Shown here: positions 25,822-41,987 of the stretch, one piece after another
Layout of the letters: each line of letters starts with the position of its first letter
Numbering within the stretch: position 1 is the stretch's first letter
DNA from: Anopheles merus
Taxonomy: Eukaryota; Arthropoda; Insecta; Diptera; Culicidae
Reading direction: 5' to 3'
DNA: 64,000 nt
Assembly (NCBI RefSeq): GCF_017562075.2
Contig: NC_054083.1
Span: 35,672,755-35,736,754, forward strand
Notes under the pieces: model-generated
Databases searched by the model: none
Seen by the model: the letters and a program-made list of their open reading frames with translations, nothing else
Told to the model about the DNA's origin: nothing
Position numbers and translations under genes: made by a program

Positions 25822-26452
25822 GTAAGTACTGCGGCAACGGCACAGTTGTTGGTGGAAAACTTGTGAAAAATTGATTTGTGTTGGGAGTGGCGGGGAGAAG
25901 GGGGTCAAATTTGATGAGACAATGGCAAAACAAGCCTGGTAACAATAGAAGCATGCAAGAATGTGTACACAAAGTGTGAGGGAATTCGGGACATTTTAAT
26001 GACGCAAGGAAGTAGCTGCGGAAGAATCGGGGCTTGACCTCGGCCGATCAGCTGCAGCCGGTTCTTCCGGATGGTTTTCTTCGCCTTTCTCTATAAATAG
26101 AAACACAAATAGAAAGTGCGCGCTCCACCACGCACCACTTCCTGCATGGCGAAACTATTAATAGTGTGAAATAATCAGATCTATTTTATTGTACGCATCA
26201 TATAAACAATTGTGCAAATTAAATTATGTGTGCGTGTGGTCAGCTTTTGCGTAACATCTAATCGCTATGGTTGCTACGATTGTTTGCGGTTGCTAAGAAA
26301 GCGTTACGTGTTTTTGTACGATAAACATGGCGCGTGCTAACGAAACCACTAAAAAAGATTATTTAGCCTTCTTTTGTATTTAGTATTTATATTATAATTA
26401 CTACAATACTAATTGCAGAACATTCTGGATATTTGTTTCATTTCGATTGCAG
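25822..26452 (+). other. Probable 5' UTR intron of the PHTF gene
   Basis: A near-perfect donor (GCCAG then GTAAGTAC, exon end 25821) and an acceptor (TTTCGATTGCAG, exon start 26453) frame a 631-bp intron upstream of the PHTF start codon. The exon from 26453 continues through a GAGA tract to the ATG at 26547. It is inferred from splice consensus only. Confidence 0.5.
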
Positions 26453-26546
26453 CATTTTGGTGACGTGAGCTAGAGAGAGAGATAGAGAAAGAGGAACGGA
26501 AACAGTGCAACCGTAACGCAGCCCACCACAGCACCGTTTGGGGAGC

Positions 26547-30473
<3,927 letters not shown>

Positions 30474-31866
30474 AAGTGTTTTAAAGTTTGCCCAATCTCC
30501 TGCGCGGCCTCTCCGTAATGCATTTCCTCCTATACCGATTATTTTATTTTCCCCGAAGGAAGGTGTAGCCAATACTGTAATAGCTTGTTTTTTTTTACAA
30601 TTTTATTTTTAAATTATGTGCAATATGTGATTGTTCTTTATTTTATGACGCAACCGGGGGTGCACCGTCGGCCCCGGGTTGACCTTTTTTGTTTGTATTT
30701 GATTCTCCGCCATAAAACCGTGAAAGATACTCACAAACGTAAGACTCCCCCTATTATACCTGATGCAAAATAGGCACGAAATTATAAATGGGAAAATGGT
30801 ACTTTCCCTCCTTAAAAAAAACAATATAAAAAAGATCCTACCTGATTCTCACGCGTGCAAGATTTCTCGTTCGAAACGTTCCAACACCAGCCAGCCAGGT
30901 GTTCGTAGTCGTTTAGTGGTATTGTGTGGAACTATTAGTCGTTATATACTATCGTTGCTCGATACTTGTAAAAGGAAGGGTAGGCAAAAGCGCTAAGAGC
31001 ACATCTCTATGATTAATGCAGCTAAACATCTGCACACGATAAACAGTATACAGGGTTAAAACAGATGAAGAAAAGTATATAAAAACAGACGCAAAAAAAG
31101 AAACGTTTAAAACAATACACATTAACGCACGATCCGTTGATCGGTAGTGTTTTGTAGGATAGTGGTACAGGTAGGTGGGTTGTTGGTGCGACACTGCGGC
31201 CTTTCGCCCTAATCGGGCACGTTGCCTGCTTGCTGCGCACGTGTACCACAGGCCGCGTTAGCGAGAACTGATATAAGCATAGTTTATTTTTCTAATAGGA
31301 AGTAGCGAAAGCCAGAGTCCAGATTTTAATGCGGCACGCGTGCAATTGAGATAATGTTATAGTAAAAAGTAATGTGTGTGTTAAAGTCAGAACCGAAAGT
31401 GAGTGGTCAGTGTTTGTGTAGGTTTGTGTAGGATATATCCACACATCTGACTGTCGTGTTTAGCGTCTTTCTCTTGCGTCCCGAAAGCGTGGACAGCGTG
31501 AGCTAGGGTCGTTTGCAATCGTTAACTAAATGAGAGAGAGAGAGAGAAGGGGAGAAATCGTTCCACCCAGCACTAGGATGGGTGCATTTTAGCTCGAAAA
31601 TTAAACAAGAACAATTCAACGTGCGTCTTTTGTGTGCCGAATGCCGAATGGAATCGATTAAATCCGAAAGGTTCGATGATTTATTTATGCCGTTTAATGC
31701 ATCCAATTCACTTACCACTTGCTCCAGTTCCCACCATTTAGATGGTTAAGCAATCTTTACCGGCTGTGAGCGCCACTACTGTCCGGTATAAAAGGATGTC
31801 GAAGCTACCGGAACCCCTTACAAGTGGCGTGACGAATCAAAGTGCTGCACAGTGGAAAACAGTGGC
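30474..31866. other. PHTF 3' UTR and gustatory receptor promoter
   Basis: AT-rich, with no coding frame that I can support. A GAGA tract lies at about 31531-31547. The receptor's TATA box is at 31787. No clear AATAAA was found close to the PHTF stop. Confidence 0.5.
31787..31793 (+). promoter_or_regulatory. TATA box of the gustatory receptor gene
   Basis: TATAAAA lies 80 bases upstream of the receptor's ATG. A start site about 30 bases further on would leave a 5' UTR near 50 bases. It is the clearest core promoter motif in the window. Confidence 0.55.
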
Positions 31867-33313
31867 ATGAAGAACAAAGTGTCCCTCGACTCTATTATCT
31901 CGATCATCGAGATGAACGTCAAGTTCTACCGGCTGCTCGGTTTGGCACCGTTCGAGCTGAACACGTGCCGCGTTCGGCTGTCGAAACCGTTCTGCTGCGC
32001 GGTGGGCGGTTTCGTGACGCTCTACTGGACCGCCATGGTGTCGTCGATCGCGACCAGCAACCACGCGAACGATCGCATCTCGCGCATCTCCAACTACTTT
32101 CAGCTCATCACGAACGCGATCATGCTGACGGCGATCCTGCTGATGCCCGCCTTCCGGTTGCGCAACTTTGCCGAGGTGACGCGCGCGTTGCGCAAACTCG
32201 AGCAGGATCTGCAGCAGGACGCGATCCCGAGCAACTGCCGGCAGATGGCACGGTGGAACATTGGCATCGTGGTCGGTACGGTGACGGTGCTGCTGCTGGC
32301 GACCGCCTTTGACTGCTACGTGACCGTTTTCCGGGGGTTTATCCGGGTGGACTACTGGATCATTACGATACTGCCGCAGTTTGTGAATGTGATTGCGGTG
32401 ACGCAGGTCGTGCTGCTGCTGCTGTACATTAATGCGCGCTTTCGGAAGCTTAATCAGCTGCTCGAGGAGGAACAGCACCCGGTGGCGGGCAGGAAGCGGT
32501 TAGAGCGGTCGAGCCGGCTGACCGGAAACCTGCCGGCGAATGATCCGAAGAAGATCAGCCTGCACGTGATCGAGGTGCACGGGTGTGGCATTGATGCGGC
32601 GAACCTGAAGCATCTGCAGCTGCCGAAGGTGCTGTACCGGTATAATGATCTGTACGACATCTGCAAGCTGCTCGATCGGTACTTTGGGCTGCTGTTTCTG
32701 CTGACCTTTACGTCGATCTTCATCGTGACGACGATCCAGCTGTACTACAGCTACACGATACTGTACTGGTTTACGGGCGAGAACGGGTTTACGATCTGGT
32801 CGCTGATGGTGTGCCTGAATACGATCTCGATCAATCTCGGCGTGCTGCTGACAATCGTGCTGCTGTGCGAGAAGATTTCGAACAAGACGAAGCACGCGAA
32901 CGATCTGCTGGCGGACCTGCAGCTGCGTGGCTCGCGGTACATGTCGTCGGAGGTAGGTCGTTAGTCTGGAGAAGGGGGAGGGAATTCATATTAATAATTA
33001 ATGTTTTGGCTGCTCCATTAGGAAGTCATCAAACTGACGGTTCCGTTCCAAGCGCCCAACAAGGTGTTCAAGTTCTCAGCGATGGGCTTTTTCCAGATCG
33101 ATTGCAACATGCTGTGTGGGGTAGGTAGTTGGCGGCTTCGTTGCCAAGGGACAATCTACTTCCTCGGTTTCACAATTTCACTGTTTCCGTCCCGTTTCCA
33201 TTACGCAGATGATTGGAGCAATCACGACCTATTTGGTAATTTACATCCAGTTCTACATCCTGTATGCGGATGAGGTGAAGAAGTCATCGTTCGTGTCCCG
33301 ATTCCAGATTTGA
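31867..33313 (+). CDS. Insect gustatory receptor (seven-transmembrane)
   Basis: Three exons (31867-32952, 33022-33120, 33209-33313) with phase-0 introns give 1290 nt, 429 aa, a typical length for insect Gr proteins. Hydrophobic segments lie near residues 43-62, 78-96, 131-155, 163-190, 272-300 and 307-334, with the last in exon 3. The family signature is present: LLDRYFGLLFLL before a late membrane segment and, in the last exon, TTYLVIYIQF, matching the TYhhhhhQF motif. The placement of short C-terminal exons with phase-0 introns is characteristic of the family. It should act as a ligand-gated cation channel subunit in sensory neurons; the ligand cannot be told from the sequence. The ORF extends upstream to a GTG, but the first ATG is 31867. 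Confidence 0.9.
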
Positions 33314-33497
33314 AGCAAACGGTGCAACAGTTTGTGTAGCTTGTCTCATTTGGTACTGCATCTTTGGCCACGCTTTTTCTTCTGCTGCATGGCTTTTCGT
33401 CTTGTTGATGTTTATCTTTTTTAAAAATACAACTTTTCCTTCTTGTGACTGTGTTTTGTTGTTGATAAATGTGCTGAATTCCAAACTTATTATCCAA

Positions 33498-33503
33498 ATT
33501 AAA
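33498..33503 (+). terminator. Possible polyadenylation signal (ATTAAA) of the gustatory receptor gene
   Basis: ATTAAA lies 185 bases after the receptor stop and 260 bases before the next start codon. It is the best candidate in this short gap, with no supporting data beyond the hexamer. Confidence 0.3.
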
Positions 33504-33762
33504 CTCTCAACGTTGCTCGTGCAACCGTCAGTTTGAAATGGCAAACTGCAAACGAGCTGTCAAAGGTTTCCCGCTAATCTCAGTAGACGCTGGGAACAAT
33601 GGGGGCTTCAGGACGTTTGAATTCTTCGAATTGGGGCCAACAATCCATCGCCGACTGCTTTGTTCCATTTCGGATCCATCGGTCGTAAGCAAAACACGCA
33701 AAAAGTAGTAAAGCTTGAGAACTGAAGATATCCCTGTTTCGCCTGTCGCGGACTGGTCCGAC

Positions 33763-34392
33763 ATGGAGCAGAATCCACCAAACGTTGTCGAAAGTGACGA
33801 AGAAACGGCAAGTGCGACTGGAAGTGAGTTATCGCCTGGATCGGGCACACGAACGCAGCGTCTCCTTTATGAGCAGCGCTATTGGGAGGAGCGGGCCAGG
33901 CTGTTGCTGGAGCTGGAGCAGTTGCGGCAGGGTACGCATCCCGAGTACTTGAAGGTGGAGAAGCGCCTCCAGGACGAGCTGGACGATCGATTGCAGCAGA
34001 ACGAGATCGAACGGGACCGGGCGCTGGCCGCCATCGAGCGAGACTGTATGATGGAGCATGCGGCCTCGGAGGTGGAGTACGAGGAGAAGGTGGCCGAGCT
34101 GGTCGCAAACGCGATTGCGGCCCTGGAGCATGAGCGGAAAGCGATCGAGCATGAGTACGCGACGATGGAGGTAGGCGGATGTGCCGATGGTGGTGGCGCG
34201 ATGACGCAGACCGCACGATGGAAGCTGCGCAGTCGGGTGAATGAGACTCCGACTCCGGAGCAGCACAGGAAGCCGATGGTGCGGCAGCTTAAGTTTTTGC
34301 TCGAGGAGGATGAGATTGTGGATGATCTTGGTGTTATTTTGGCTAACACGCCGGGTGATGGGGAGCGTGGCACAAACGAAGATGGGGAATAA
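33763..34392 (+). CDS. Sds3/BRMS1-family protein, short and intronless
   Basis: 209 aa in one exon. The first in-frame ATG is 33763; the frame runs on to a TAA at 33709-33711 with no other ATG. After an acidic N-terminus comes a charged coiled coil (about residues 30-135) with EQLRQGTHPEYLKVEKRLQD and VEYEEKVAELVANAIAALEH, matching the helical region of SUDS3 and BRMS1, subunits of the Sin3-HDAC corepressor. Then come KLRSR and KPMVRQLKFLLEEDEIVDDL, matching the conserved SUDS3 segment (KPAPAQLNYLL...), so it is closer to Sds3 than to BRMS1. It ends about 20 residues later and lacks the C-terminal globular region of vertebrate SUDS3. Its role is probably nuclear transcriptional repression. 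It sits 450 bp downstream of the gustatory receptor. Confidence 0.82.
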   Translation: MEQNPPNVVESDEETASATGSELSPGSGTRTQRLLYEQRYWEERARLLLELEQLRQGTHPEYLKVEKRLQDELDDRLQQNEIERDRALAAIERDCMMEHAASEVEYEEKVAELVANAIAALEHERKAIEHEYATMEVGGCADGGGAMTQTARWKLRSRVNETPTPEQHRKPMVRQLKFLLEEDEIVDDLGVILANTPGDGERGTNEDGE

Positions 34393-34393
34393 A
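34388..34393 (+). terminator. AATAAA overlapping the Sds3-like stop codon
   Basis: The stop TAA lies inside an AATAAA hexamer, and a second AATAAA is at 34647-34652. The second gives a more usual 3' UTR of about 270 bases. Confidence 0.35.
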
Positions 34394-34646
34394 ACTATTT
34401 CTGGTAGAAGTTTGCCAGAACGGTTCACCATCGACTGTGTTTGTGGGAAACGTTGTGTTTATTTGAATGTTTATTTGAAATTCTTGCTAGGCTCTTTTGT
34501 TTGAAATTCTTAGTTAATGCTCAAGTGGAAAAATATGCCTCTAATGGTGTCATCTGGCGGGAACAGTTGGAACTACACGCTGCAGAAACCGTGCGATGTT
34601 TACATTCGCGATGTGTTTGAGGCGATGTTTTGTGTGCCGAAATTGA

Positions 34647-34652
34647 AATAAA
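34647..34652 (+). terminator. Probable polyadenylation signal of the Sds3-like gene
   Basis: AATAAA at about 255 bases after the stop, in an AT-rich context. Confidence 0.5.
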
Positions 34653-35925
34653 AATATTTAGCAATTTCACGTAAAAGTTAAACATCGGTTACAAACTATT
34701 TTTACATTTCCTGTATAATATTTCAATTTAAATGAGCAACTTTGGCAAGAAATTACGATGTTTACAAAAACTTCTCCAAAACAAATGTCATTCCAGCTGC
34801 CGTCGTCGATGACCGTTGGATCGTCCAGCGGTGCGGCACGGAACTGTCAAACAGCGAAAAACGAGCACACACATACGACAAGAAGAGCAAAAAAAACAAC
34901 ATTAGTTCGCAGCGATCCCGTGTATGTTGTTCGACGGTGTTTGCAGGAATCGGGTGCGATTGTTTTGCTATCTGGCTGCATAGTTAGCAACTCTCCCTTC
35001 TTCCCCACGTCTAATAGATCCGGTCCCCGCCCAGTAGTTAGTGCAAAGTTCAGTACCAACAGCCTCACAGCCAACTGCAAGTTCCGTGTGTTTGTGTGCA
35101 ACAGCAGCAGCAGCAGCAGGCTACCCCGTGAGAAAGTGCAACGTTGCGCCTCGTTCCACAAATCAAGTGAGCTAGGGCGAACTCTACGACGGAGTTGCGG
35201 ACTGTAGGACGGATCTTTCCTATTGCCATCGTCCTAAAACGTTGGTGCCGTAAAGGCGAGTTTCACGGTTTCATCTATCCCGGAGCAAAGACAGCTCCAT
35301 CGGTGTAGCGTAGCAGCGTCAAAAGCATCCCCTCCACTTACCAACAAACCAAGTGTCCTCAATTTTTCAGCACCCCAAGCACTTGCCCCGATACGTCAAC
35401 AGACGACGGTGGACAGCGGTCTGTGATTTTGCAGACCGCAGATATTGAGCTGTGTACACTACGTAATCGAAAAAGGTGCGGCCGTCGCAGCCTCCTTCGC
35501 AGCTAACACAGCTGTCCACCGTGCCAAGCGAGGGGGAGTTCGGTTAACAGCGCGTCACACAGCAACCATCGCCCGAGCGAGCCTCCCAACGGCTGGAGAG
35601 CAACCGAAGGCAGTAGTGTGTACGTGATTCGGAAAATTGCAGCAAACAGACACAGGCCCCTCCAGACCAAGCGTACAAGATCCAAAGGGGGAAACATTTG
35701 GGCTGAACCATTTTGGCCGTGTCTGTGATCAATCCAACGTAGTAGCGGGTTACACTGAACAATTTCGCGTGCGATTGATTATTTTACCTTGCGTGCAGCG
35801 GCAGCAGCAGCAGCAGTGCGCGTGCTGTTTGTGTGATTGAGTTGTTGGAAGCGGAAAACGCAGTTAGAAGAGCTCGCTGCAGCAGCTGTAAACAAAGACA
35901 GCTTCCGGTAACGCACCGCCACATC
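34653..35925 (+). other. Promoter and 5' UTR of the PKA regulatory subunit gene
   Basis: GC content rises from about 34.8 kb. CAG-rich tracts occur at 35102-35119 and about 35799-35818. No coding frame with recognisable similarity is seen. The stretch leads without an obvious splice acceptor into the ATG at 35926, so part or all of it is likely 5' UTR. Confidence 0.45.
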
Positions 35926-36090
35926 ATGTCGAACGCACAGGAGGAAGAGCAGCACCTGCGGGAATGTGAATCGTACATCCAGACGCACTGCATCCAGCGG
36001 TTGCTGAAGGACTGCATCGTGCAGCTGTGCGTGTCCCGGCCCGAGAACCCGATCGTCTTTCTGCGGCAGTACTTCCAGAAGCTGGAGCGG
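35926..36090 (+). CDS. Pka-R1: cAMP-dependent protein kinase type I regulatory subunit, first coding exon (partial)
   Basis: 55 codons, ending at a phase-0 donor (GAGCGG then GTGAGT). The peptide starts [20 protein letters not shown] and continues [10 protein letters not shown] and [14 protein letters not shown]. This is the dimerization/docking domain of type I PKA regulatory subunits. It carries the paired cysteines of RI (one in the RECE motif, one in IVQLC) that form the interchain disulfides, plus the AKAP-docking helix. The subunit holds the catalytic subunit inactive until cAMP binds. The pseudosubstrate and the two cyclic-nucleotide-binding domains are not in the window; they must lie beyond 64000, making intron 1 at least 28 kb. 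The ORF runs open upstream, but ATG 35926 is the first and fits the family. Confidence 0.9.
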
Positions 36091-39000
36091 GTGAGTGCGA
36101 CGCTTTTTACAGCAATGTGACTGATATGGCCAATTTAATATTTAAAAGTCAGAAATGTCTACTAACTGTCGGCTGTCGGTTGAGGATAATCATAATCATT
36201 TTTCTGTGAAAATTTGCAATTTCCAGGAGCTTTTTTTACTGGTATATTGAAGCATACTAAGCCACATTCACAACACAACACTAAGCCACATTCCTTTTAA
36301 TGCATTTTTGCCGTTCAAAGGACAAAGGCTTCAAATCGATTTAATTTACAAATTTAATATCAAATCGATATTAAATTTAAATGACATTTTTACCGGGGGT
36401 TTTCATGCCTCAATAATTCGTATTTGGATGATTTTTAGCATTGTTAGGTGGGCCATATTCCATGATCTCATCCTGAATGTTCAATATACATTTGTGCCGT
36501 ATATTATGTCCAAAGAGAATGGAATGTCCTTAGAACAAATCCGTGTAATTGCATCAAACTAGATGTTTTTTTTAATATTGAACTCTGTTATATCGGATTT
36601 CTGTCCCAGAAGCTAGCAAAAGTCTGAATGAGAATCATTTAAATCTACATCCTCGTGCTGGTTTCCTATCGCCCTTACTTATATACAATTTTCCAGAAAG
36701 CATTTACATTTTGCTTCTACATTTTGCCTACAATATATACTGTTTGATATTACTTCTACCGGTTTAAGCATCTAGCAATAGAAAATGACTTAGTTATCCC
36801 CATACACAAAGGCCTGCCGTTAACTTTGTTTTTCCATCCGGACTAGTTTCCCTGTGTGCAGCACTGACTATCCTTTCGCATGGGAAAAGCAAAAGCCACA
36901 AAGAGCTAGAACTCTTACCAGATAGAGTTATGCATGGCCCAATAGGCGAGTAATTGTGTGTGGTTTTAAAGAAAATTTAAACCTTTGGTTAAGTAATATG
37001 ATCAAAGGCGATGGAAATGTCGAATTCTCACAGCTTACACTCTTTTTCGAGCCAGTTTCCAGAGTAAACAGTATTATTCAATGCTCGTGAGATGTTTTTC
37101 CACAGCTGTCTTTTTGTTGTTGTTGCTGTCGATAACAATATGATAAGAATGGAATTTTCCAAAAAAGGATTAAAGATCAAATGAAAATAGCTAACAAGCT
37201 TCCAGCTCGATAACGATTACATTATAGTAATATATAATCAACGTTAGAACATCTTTGTGTTTAGTATGTTTACAAGCATCAGTCAAATAACAATTCCAAG
37301 CTGTCTGTTTCTCCTGATCGTGTATTTTTGATCCCTTTTGTAAACTATTAGGAATTTATTAAGCTTTCCCGAAATGTGAAACAAAACTGCCATATGTTCT
37401 AGAAACTGCACCGGATTGGTCTGGTCCCATGCATATCCCCTGGTTTTTTGTTTTGTCTGTGCTTTTATTTATCATTCGCAATCACAGCGTAGAACAACAA
37501 AATCGCAACGAGTTTATCGCTCCCCACCTCAACGCCAGGTTCCGCCGTCTGCTAAATCTCACGGTGATCAAGTAGTAGCTCCAGGTTGTGCGCGCTCAAT
37601 GATGGATGATGCTGCTGCTACTGCGCCCGCCTGCTCTGATGTACGTCGTGTCCCTATACTGTCCAATCGGCTGAGCCCCAATCTCAACCCCACCAGCACC
37701 ATCTCCCCGTCGTAGTTGACCTTGCGCGCGCACAAACGTCGCCTAGCAGCGACGACAGCATGCGTGTGTGTGTTTGTGTGCGTGTGTTGTGCACCACCCC
37801 CTTGACAACGGCTACCTCGATGGAGGGGGTGCGCTGACCAAGTGACCGCGGACGGCGGAACCAAACAAAACAACAGCACAGGAAGCGCTGTTTACCCCGT
37901 CGGCGCAACGTTTTGTGCATGTAATTGTACAAATCAAACGGTGGCGGAGGAGCAGAGATATGCAAATCTGAAAAAAAGTATTGGAAAACAACTCACACAC
38001 ACACACATGCTGAGATGTTGGGGCGCGATTATTGGTGATCGGAATTATTGTTGGCGAGCACAGATCGGTACGGCTGGACCTGATCAAAAGGAAGGAAGGT
38101 CTTACGGGCACGATTATCATCGACTGTCTGGGTCTGTGTTTGTCGTGATCGATCACACGGTTCTCAGCAGGCCAGCTTGGCGGCGTGACCCAGAGTGGCG
38201 CGCCGTTGCGAATGCCTTGTGCCGAAATGTGTGAATTAGTTGTTCACAAAAAAGGGGTACATTTATTACCTCTTCTCAAGAAAGACGAAAATGTTTGGAC
38301 AGCAGATCGTTCGTTTTGTATGAAAGGTTTGGTGGCAAAAGTTTCAACAACATGATGCACGCTACACGAAATGTGACCTTCGTCGCTAGCATCTGGGAGT
38401 TTTGCTCGGTGGGGGGGAGAAAGGCATGTATTTTCCGAAGCCGCCGAAGCAGTATCGTTGCTTTATATCAGCACCGTGGGATCTGCTTTTCGTCGAGCAG
38501 CAGGCGGGGGAAAAGCAAGATGGAGAGCAAGATATTTGTACAAGGGGTGCACACAACGCTTCGCAAACTAATCATACAGGCGGGAGCTGTGGGTGGTATC
38601 AAGATTGCAATTTTTGCGCGATGTCGTCGTTACGGTGCACAGACGAGACACAGAACGGAAAGGTTGCATGCCGCCGCCGCTGTCGTCGCCTTGGAAGTAA
38701 GCAAAAGTGGAAAATGTTTGATCAAGTGCAACAGTAATGTGATACGAACGGGGTGAATATGATACCGGAACTGTGCTTTGGTTTCGACCAGAGAGATTGA
38801 GACCAAGAATTCCCTGTGGGGCAAACCATGTTTTACTCTGGATGATGATTTAATCAAATTCTTCGTGAATTTCATTTATTTTTACAGACCCACAATTTGG
38901 TGGATCCGTTTGATCTCATTTTCTTTTTTGATATTGTTTGAATTCTATTGAATGTTTTTAAAAAAGCTGTTTAGTTTGACTAAAACGACGTACAAAGCTG

Positions 39001-41747
39001 TTGTTCAAATTGAGAGCTATAATCGTAAATTCAAAGATTCATTATTCTGATTATCTTATTGAAGTCATTGTTGCTGAACTTTACCAGGAAGATGTCAATT
39101 TTGGAGGATTCAGACACCAATTCTTGCCACAATTGCTAAGCATTTGCCTCTAATAGAATACTTGTAGCCACGTTATCAACAGTAATAGTCCCTAACGTAT
39201 CATCTTTTATCATTTTTTGGAAATATACCTGAACGAAATAATTATATTTTTACTAACCGATTTAACCCTTTAATTCCTAATTCCGCCATTCAGACTAGAG
39301 TCATAAAAATCGATACAAAATTAGTAAAACATGTTGTTGCAATCTAAAAGCTACTTCGTAACACCCGCATCTACCTTCCATATAAACACCTTGATTGTTT
39401 GTTTATTTCCATCTGACTAGACAAATGAAAGTCTCTAGATGGCATAACTAATACCACACGATCGCGCTAATTGATAGCCAGACGACGAACCTGAGTGGAG
39501 AAACATTTCTCACCTTTATAAATTTAATCAAATCTGTAAATGCTTTAAAGTAAATCTTCAAATGGTAGCGACATCTTCTTGTAGTTGGGCAATTGTCACC
39601 TGCCATTCTAGTGCTAATGCACCTACCATGTGAACGTTCTGCATAATTTAAGTTTTAGCATGGTAGTACCGGAAGCGAAGAACAAAGGTTGCGTGTAGAA
39701 CAAACAGTTAGCTACTTAGCACGCTTTGTGAAACCTTGGGTGGAGAAGTATAGAATAATGATACTCTTTTCGTCGTGCCACGTAACAGCACGAAAAAGCA
39801 ATGCCCGTTCTATATTTTTAAACTATCCTTTCCGAAAGGACTCCCCGTGCCTGATGAGATCATCAAGCTTTGCGTTGATGTCTGTGTCGTGTGTCTGTAT
39901 TGTGTGAGAGACAATTTGCTGAACAAACTGCTGTTGTGAGTTGGAGAAGCTTGCGGTGGAATCGCAACCGACGAGATGCGGCCACCGTGCCGCACCGATG
40001 GGAACGATGACGTGTTACGACTTGCTGGCGACATTTCACCGCGAACACGGCGAATCTTGGTTCTTGGGTTTTATGGCCCATTCTCGTCTATCGTGTAACA
40101 ATCGGGCGCTGATAAGCGTGCTCACTTAAGCACCCGGCTTGATGTGTATAGCGTCGAAGGTTTAAGCTTTATTTTTAGTGCAGCATAAATGTGGCTGTTT
40201 CGACAGGGCACGATAGTAGTAACAGCCAGAGACGATTAGAAGTTTTTAGTTCGGTAACATAAAGACTTGCTTTAATCGTAGCACGTAAAAGCTGTTTGCA
40301 ATCATTTTCTTGCCAAATTGAATAGAAATGCAATGTATAGCATGTTTGTATGGAAAAAAGGCACAACACTGCTAGATTACACAAGATCCACTTAGCCCGG
40401 AGCTATTGAAACATTGCAAATAAAAGCTAAATAGAATCTCCCAGAGCATGATTAATGTAAACGGCTTAAATGCAGGATAAGCTGTGTCTGCTCTGCCTTC
40501 TGTCTATCTGCAGCGTGCCCACCAGAGCGGTGGAGTAATCCTTTTCGTATCTCTGATCTTCTCTGGCGGGTGAAGGTGAAGCAAATCGGATTCAACTTTT
40601 CTCCCGTCCCATCAGCTTTTGGGTCGTCTATTTTCGGTTTCGGCAGAAGGTTCCGGATAGAGTAAGGTTGATTCGTTCGTACTTTTCTCGTCTCGTCCCA
40701 ATTTCGCCAAACGCTCGGTAGTGAGCAAGCAAAAGGCATATGTTGTGTTTGCCCGCTTTGCTTTGCCAGCGGTACCAGCATGTCCCATTCAGCGTGCAGT
40801 GCAACAGGGTGTACGAATGTGTACTTTCTCTGGTCTGGCGAACGTTTCGTAGTGTACATTTTGCCGTGGGTGCTGTGGGACGTCCCGCCCTGAACAATAA
40901 TGGCTGGTGGGGCTGCTGTGTCGGGTGTGTGTGTGCTGGCAAACAATCAGCCGCGGTGGGACGGTTCGGGGAGGCTGTTACGGAGGGAAATTGAAAATCT
41001 TCCCACCTTGACCGGATCTGGCCGGATTTCTTCGTGGGCGTCGCACGATGGGTCACTAGATGGTCCAATGCAAACGGTCTATAATAAGGTATGAGAGTTA
41101 GTGTGTGCTACTAAGAGCTCGTATGAATGTCTTTGCAGCCCAGTGCATCCTTTTGAATAATTTAAAATTGTGTTTTACTGGAGTTTGTTCATACTTTGAG
41201 TAGTTTTTAAGATCCTTTCAATTTGTGTGAAGAGAGCAAATGTAAATTTTGCAGAAGAATAACACAGAAATCGATTCGAATAACACAATCAGGCTTATTC
41301 TATTCTTGCAATCGAGATGTCTCGACATCGAGTTGAATATTGCTAAGATAATCAGGTCTACGTTGGAACTAAACTATACGGCTTCTAATTGCGGTTTCGA
41401 GATTTCCAAAGAATTGTGTCCAATAGGCGAGTTTCATCCATGAAAACATCTACGTCCGTCCTTCTCGGCATCAAAACCCAAGCGGGAAATGATTGAAAAT
41501 CGATGTTTTGGCAGTTTTGCAGTAAAATATTTCGATTTTCATCTCCGAGAGTTGGTCTGGCTATCTAAATTTCTAGACTCGACTCGAAGCGAGTAAAATC
41601 ATTTAATAAGCCCGAATAACATAGACAGGTCTGCGAGAGAACAAAGGATCGTATAGAATATGATTTAATGTAATCGCGAGGATAACGTTTTTCACAATTA
41701 AGGTCTATTTTCCAATTCTGATTCGAGAAATTGATGTAAACATATTC

Positions 41748-41987
41748 ACATACGCCTATGAGACTTGGGCACTGCCCTCGAAACTCTTTTGAAGTATAGT
41801 TGCGTTTGAGATGAAGATGTTCAGAAGGATTTTGTGTATGTCGAGTTGTCAGATGCTAGATTGCCAGACAAGTTGTACGCTGATTGACGTACAGCTAATT
41901 AAGATTGTTAGGCACCAATGGCCTGACCACGTTGTACGTAGTCTTGAAAGATCTTTTGACAGTTCCCAACATCAACACAACCAATAA
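41748..41987 (+). mobile_element. Decayed non-LTR retrotransposon fragment (C-terminal reverse-transcriptase ORF)
   Basis: One frame reads YAYETWALPSKLF, a stop at 41790-41792, then SIVAFEMKMFRRIL, and further on LIDVQLIKIVRHQWPDHVVR. These fit, in order, the YGAETW, FERKMLRRIL and VQRIKLARLRWAGHV motifs seen in the C-terminal part of insect non-LTR retrotransposon ORF2 proteins. The in-frame stop and divergence show an old inactive relic. The flanks (41.2-42.2 kb) may hold more of it, but I cannot align them. Confidence 0.6.

Larger units (their letters stand above)
23448..26452. other. Intergenic region between divergent genes
   Basis: It separates the start codon of the minus-strand thioredoxin-repeat gene from the plus-strand PHTF gene and so holds both promoters and 5' UTRs. 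The first 250 bases are GC-rich; 23.9-25.3 kb is AT-rich and contains a MITE and transposon ends. No TATA box stands out. A strong splice donor at 25822 suggests that the PHTF 5' UTR begins in 25.5-25.8 kb. Confidence 0.6.

Noticed and set aside
37842..38234. 130-codon open frame on the plus strand
   Set aside because: Chance frame in a GC-richer intronic island; no domain and no nearby splice-consistent partner.
38295..38756. 153-codon open frame on the plus strand
   Set aside because: It begins at TTG, contains odd Cys/Arg-rich segments and lacks similarity to anything known.
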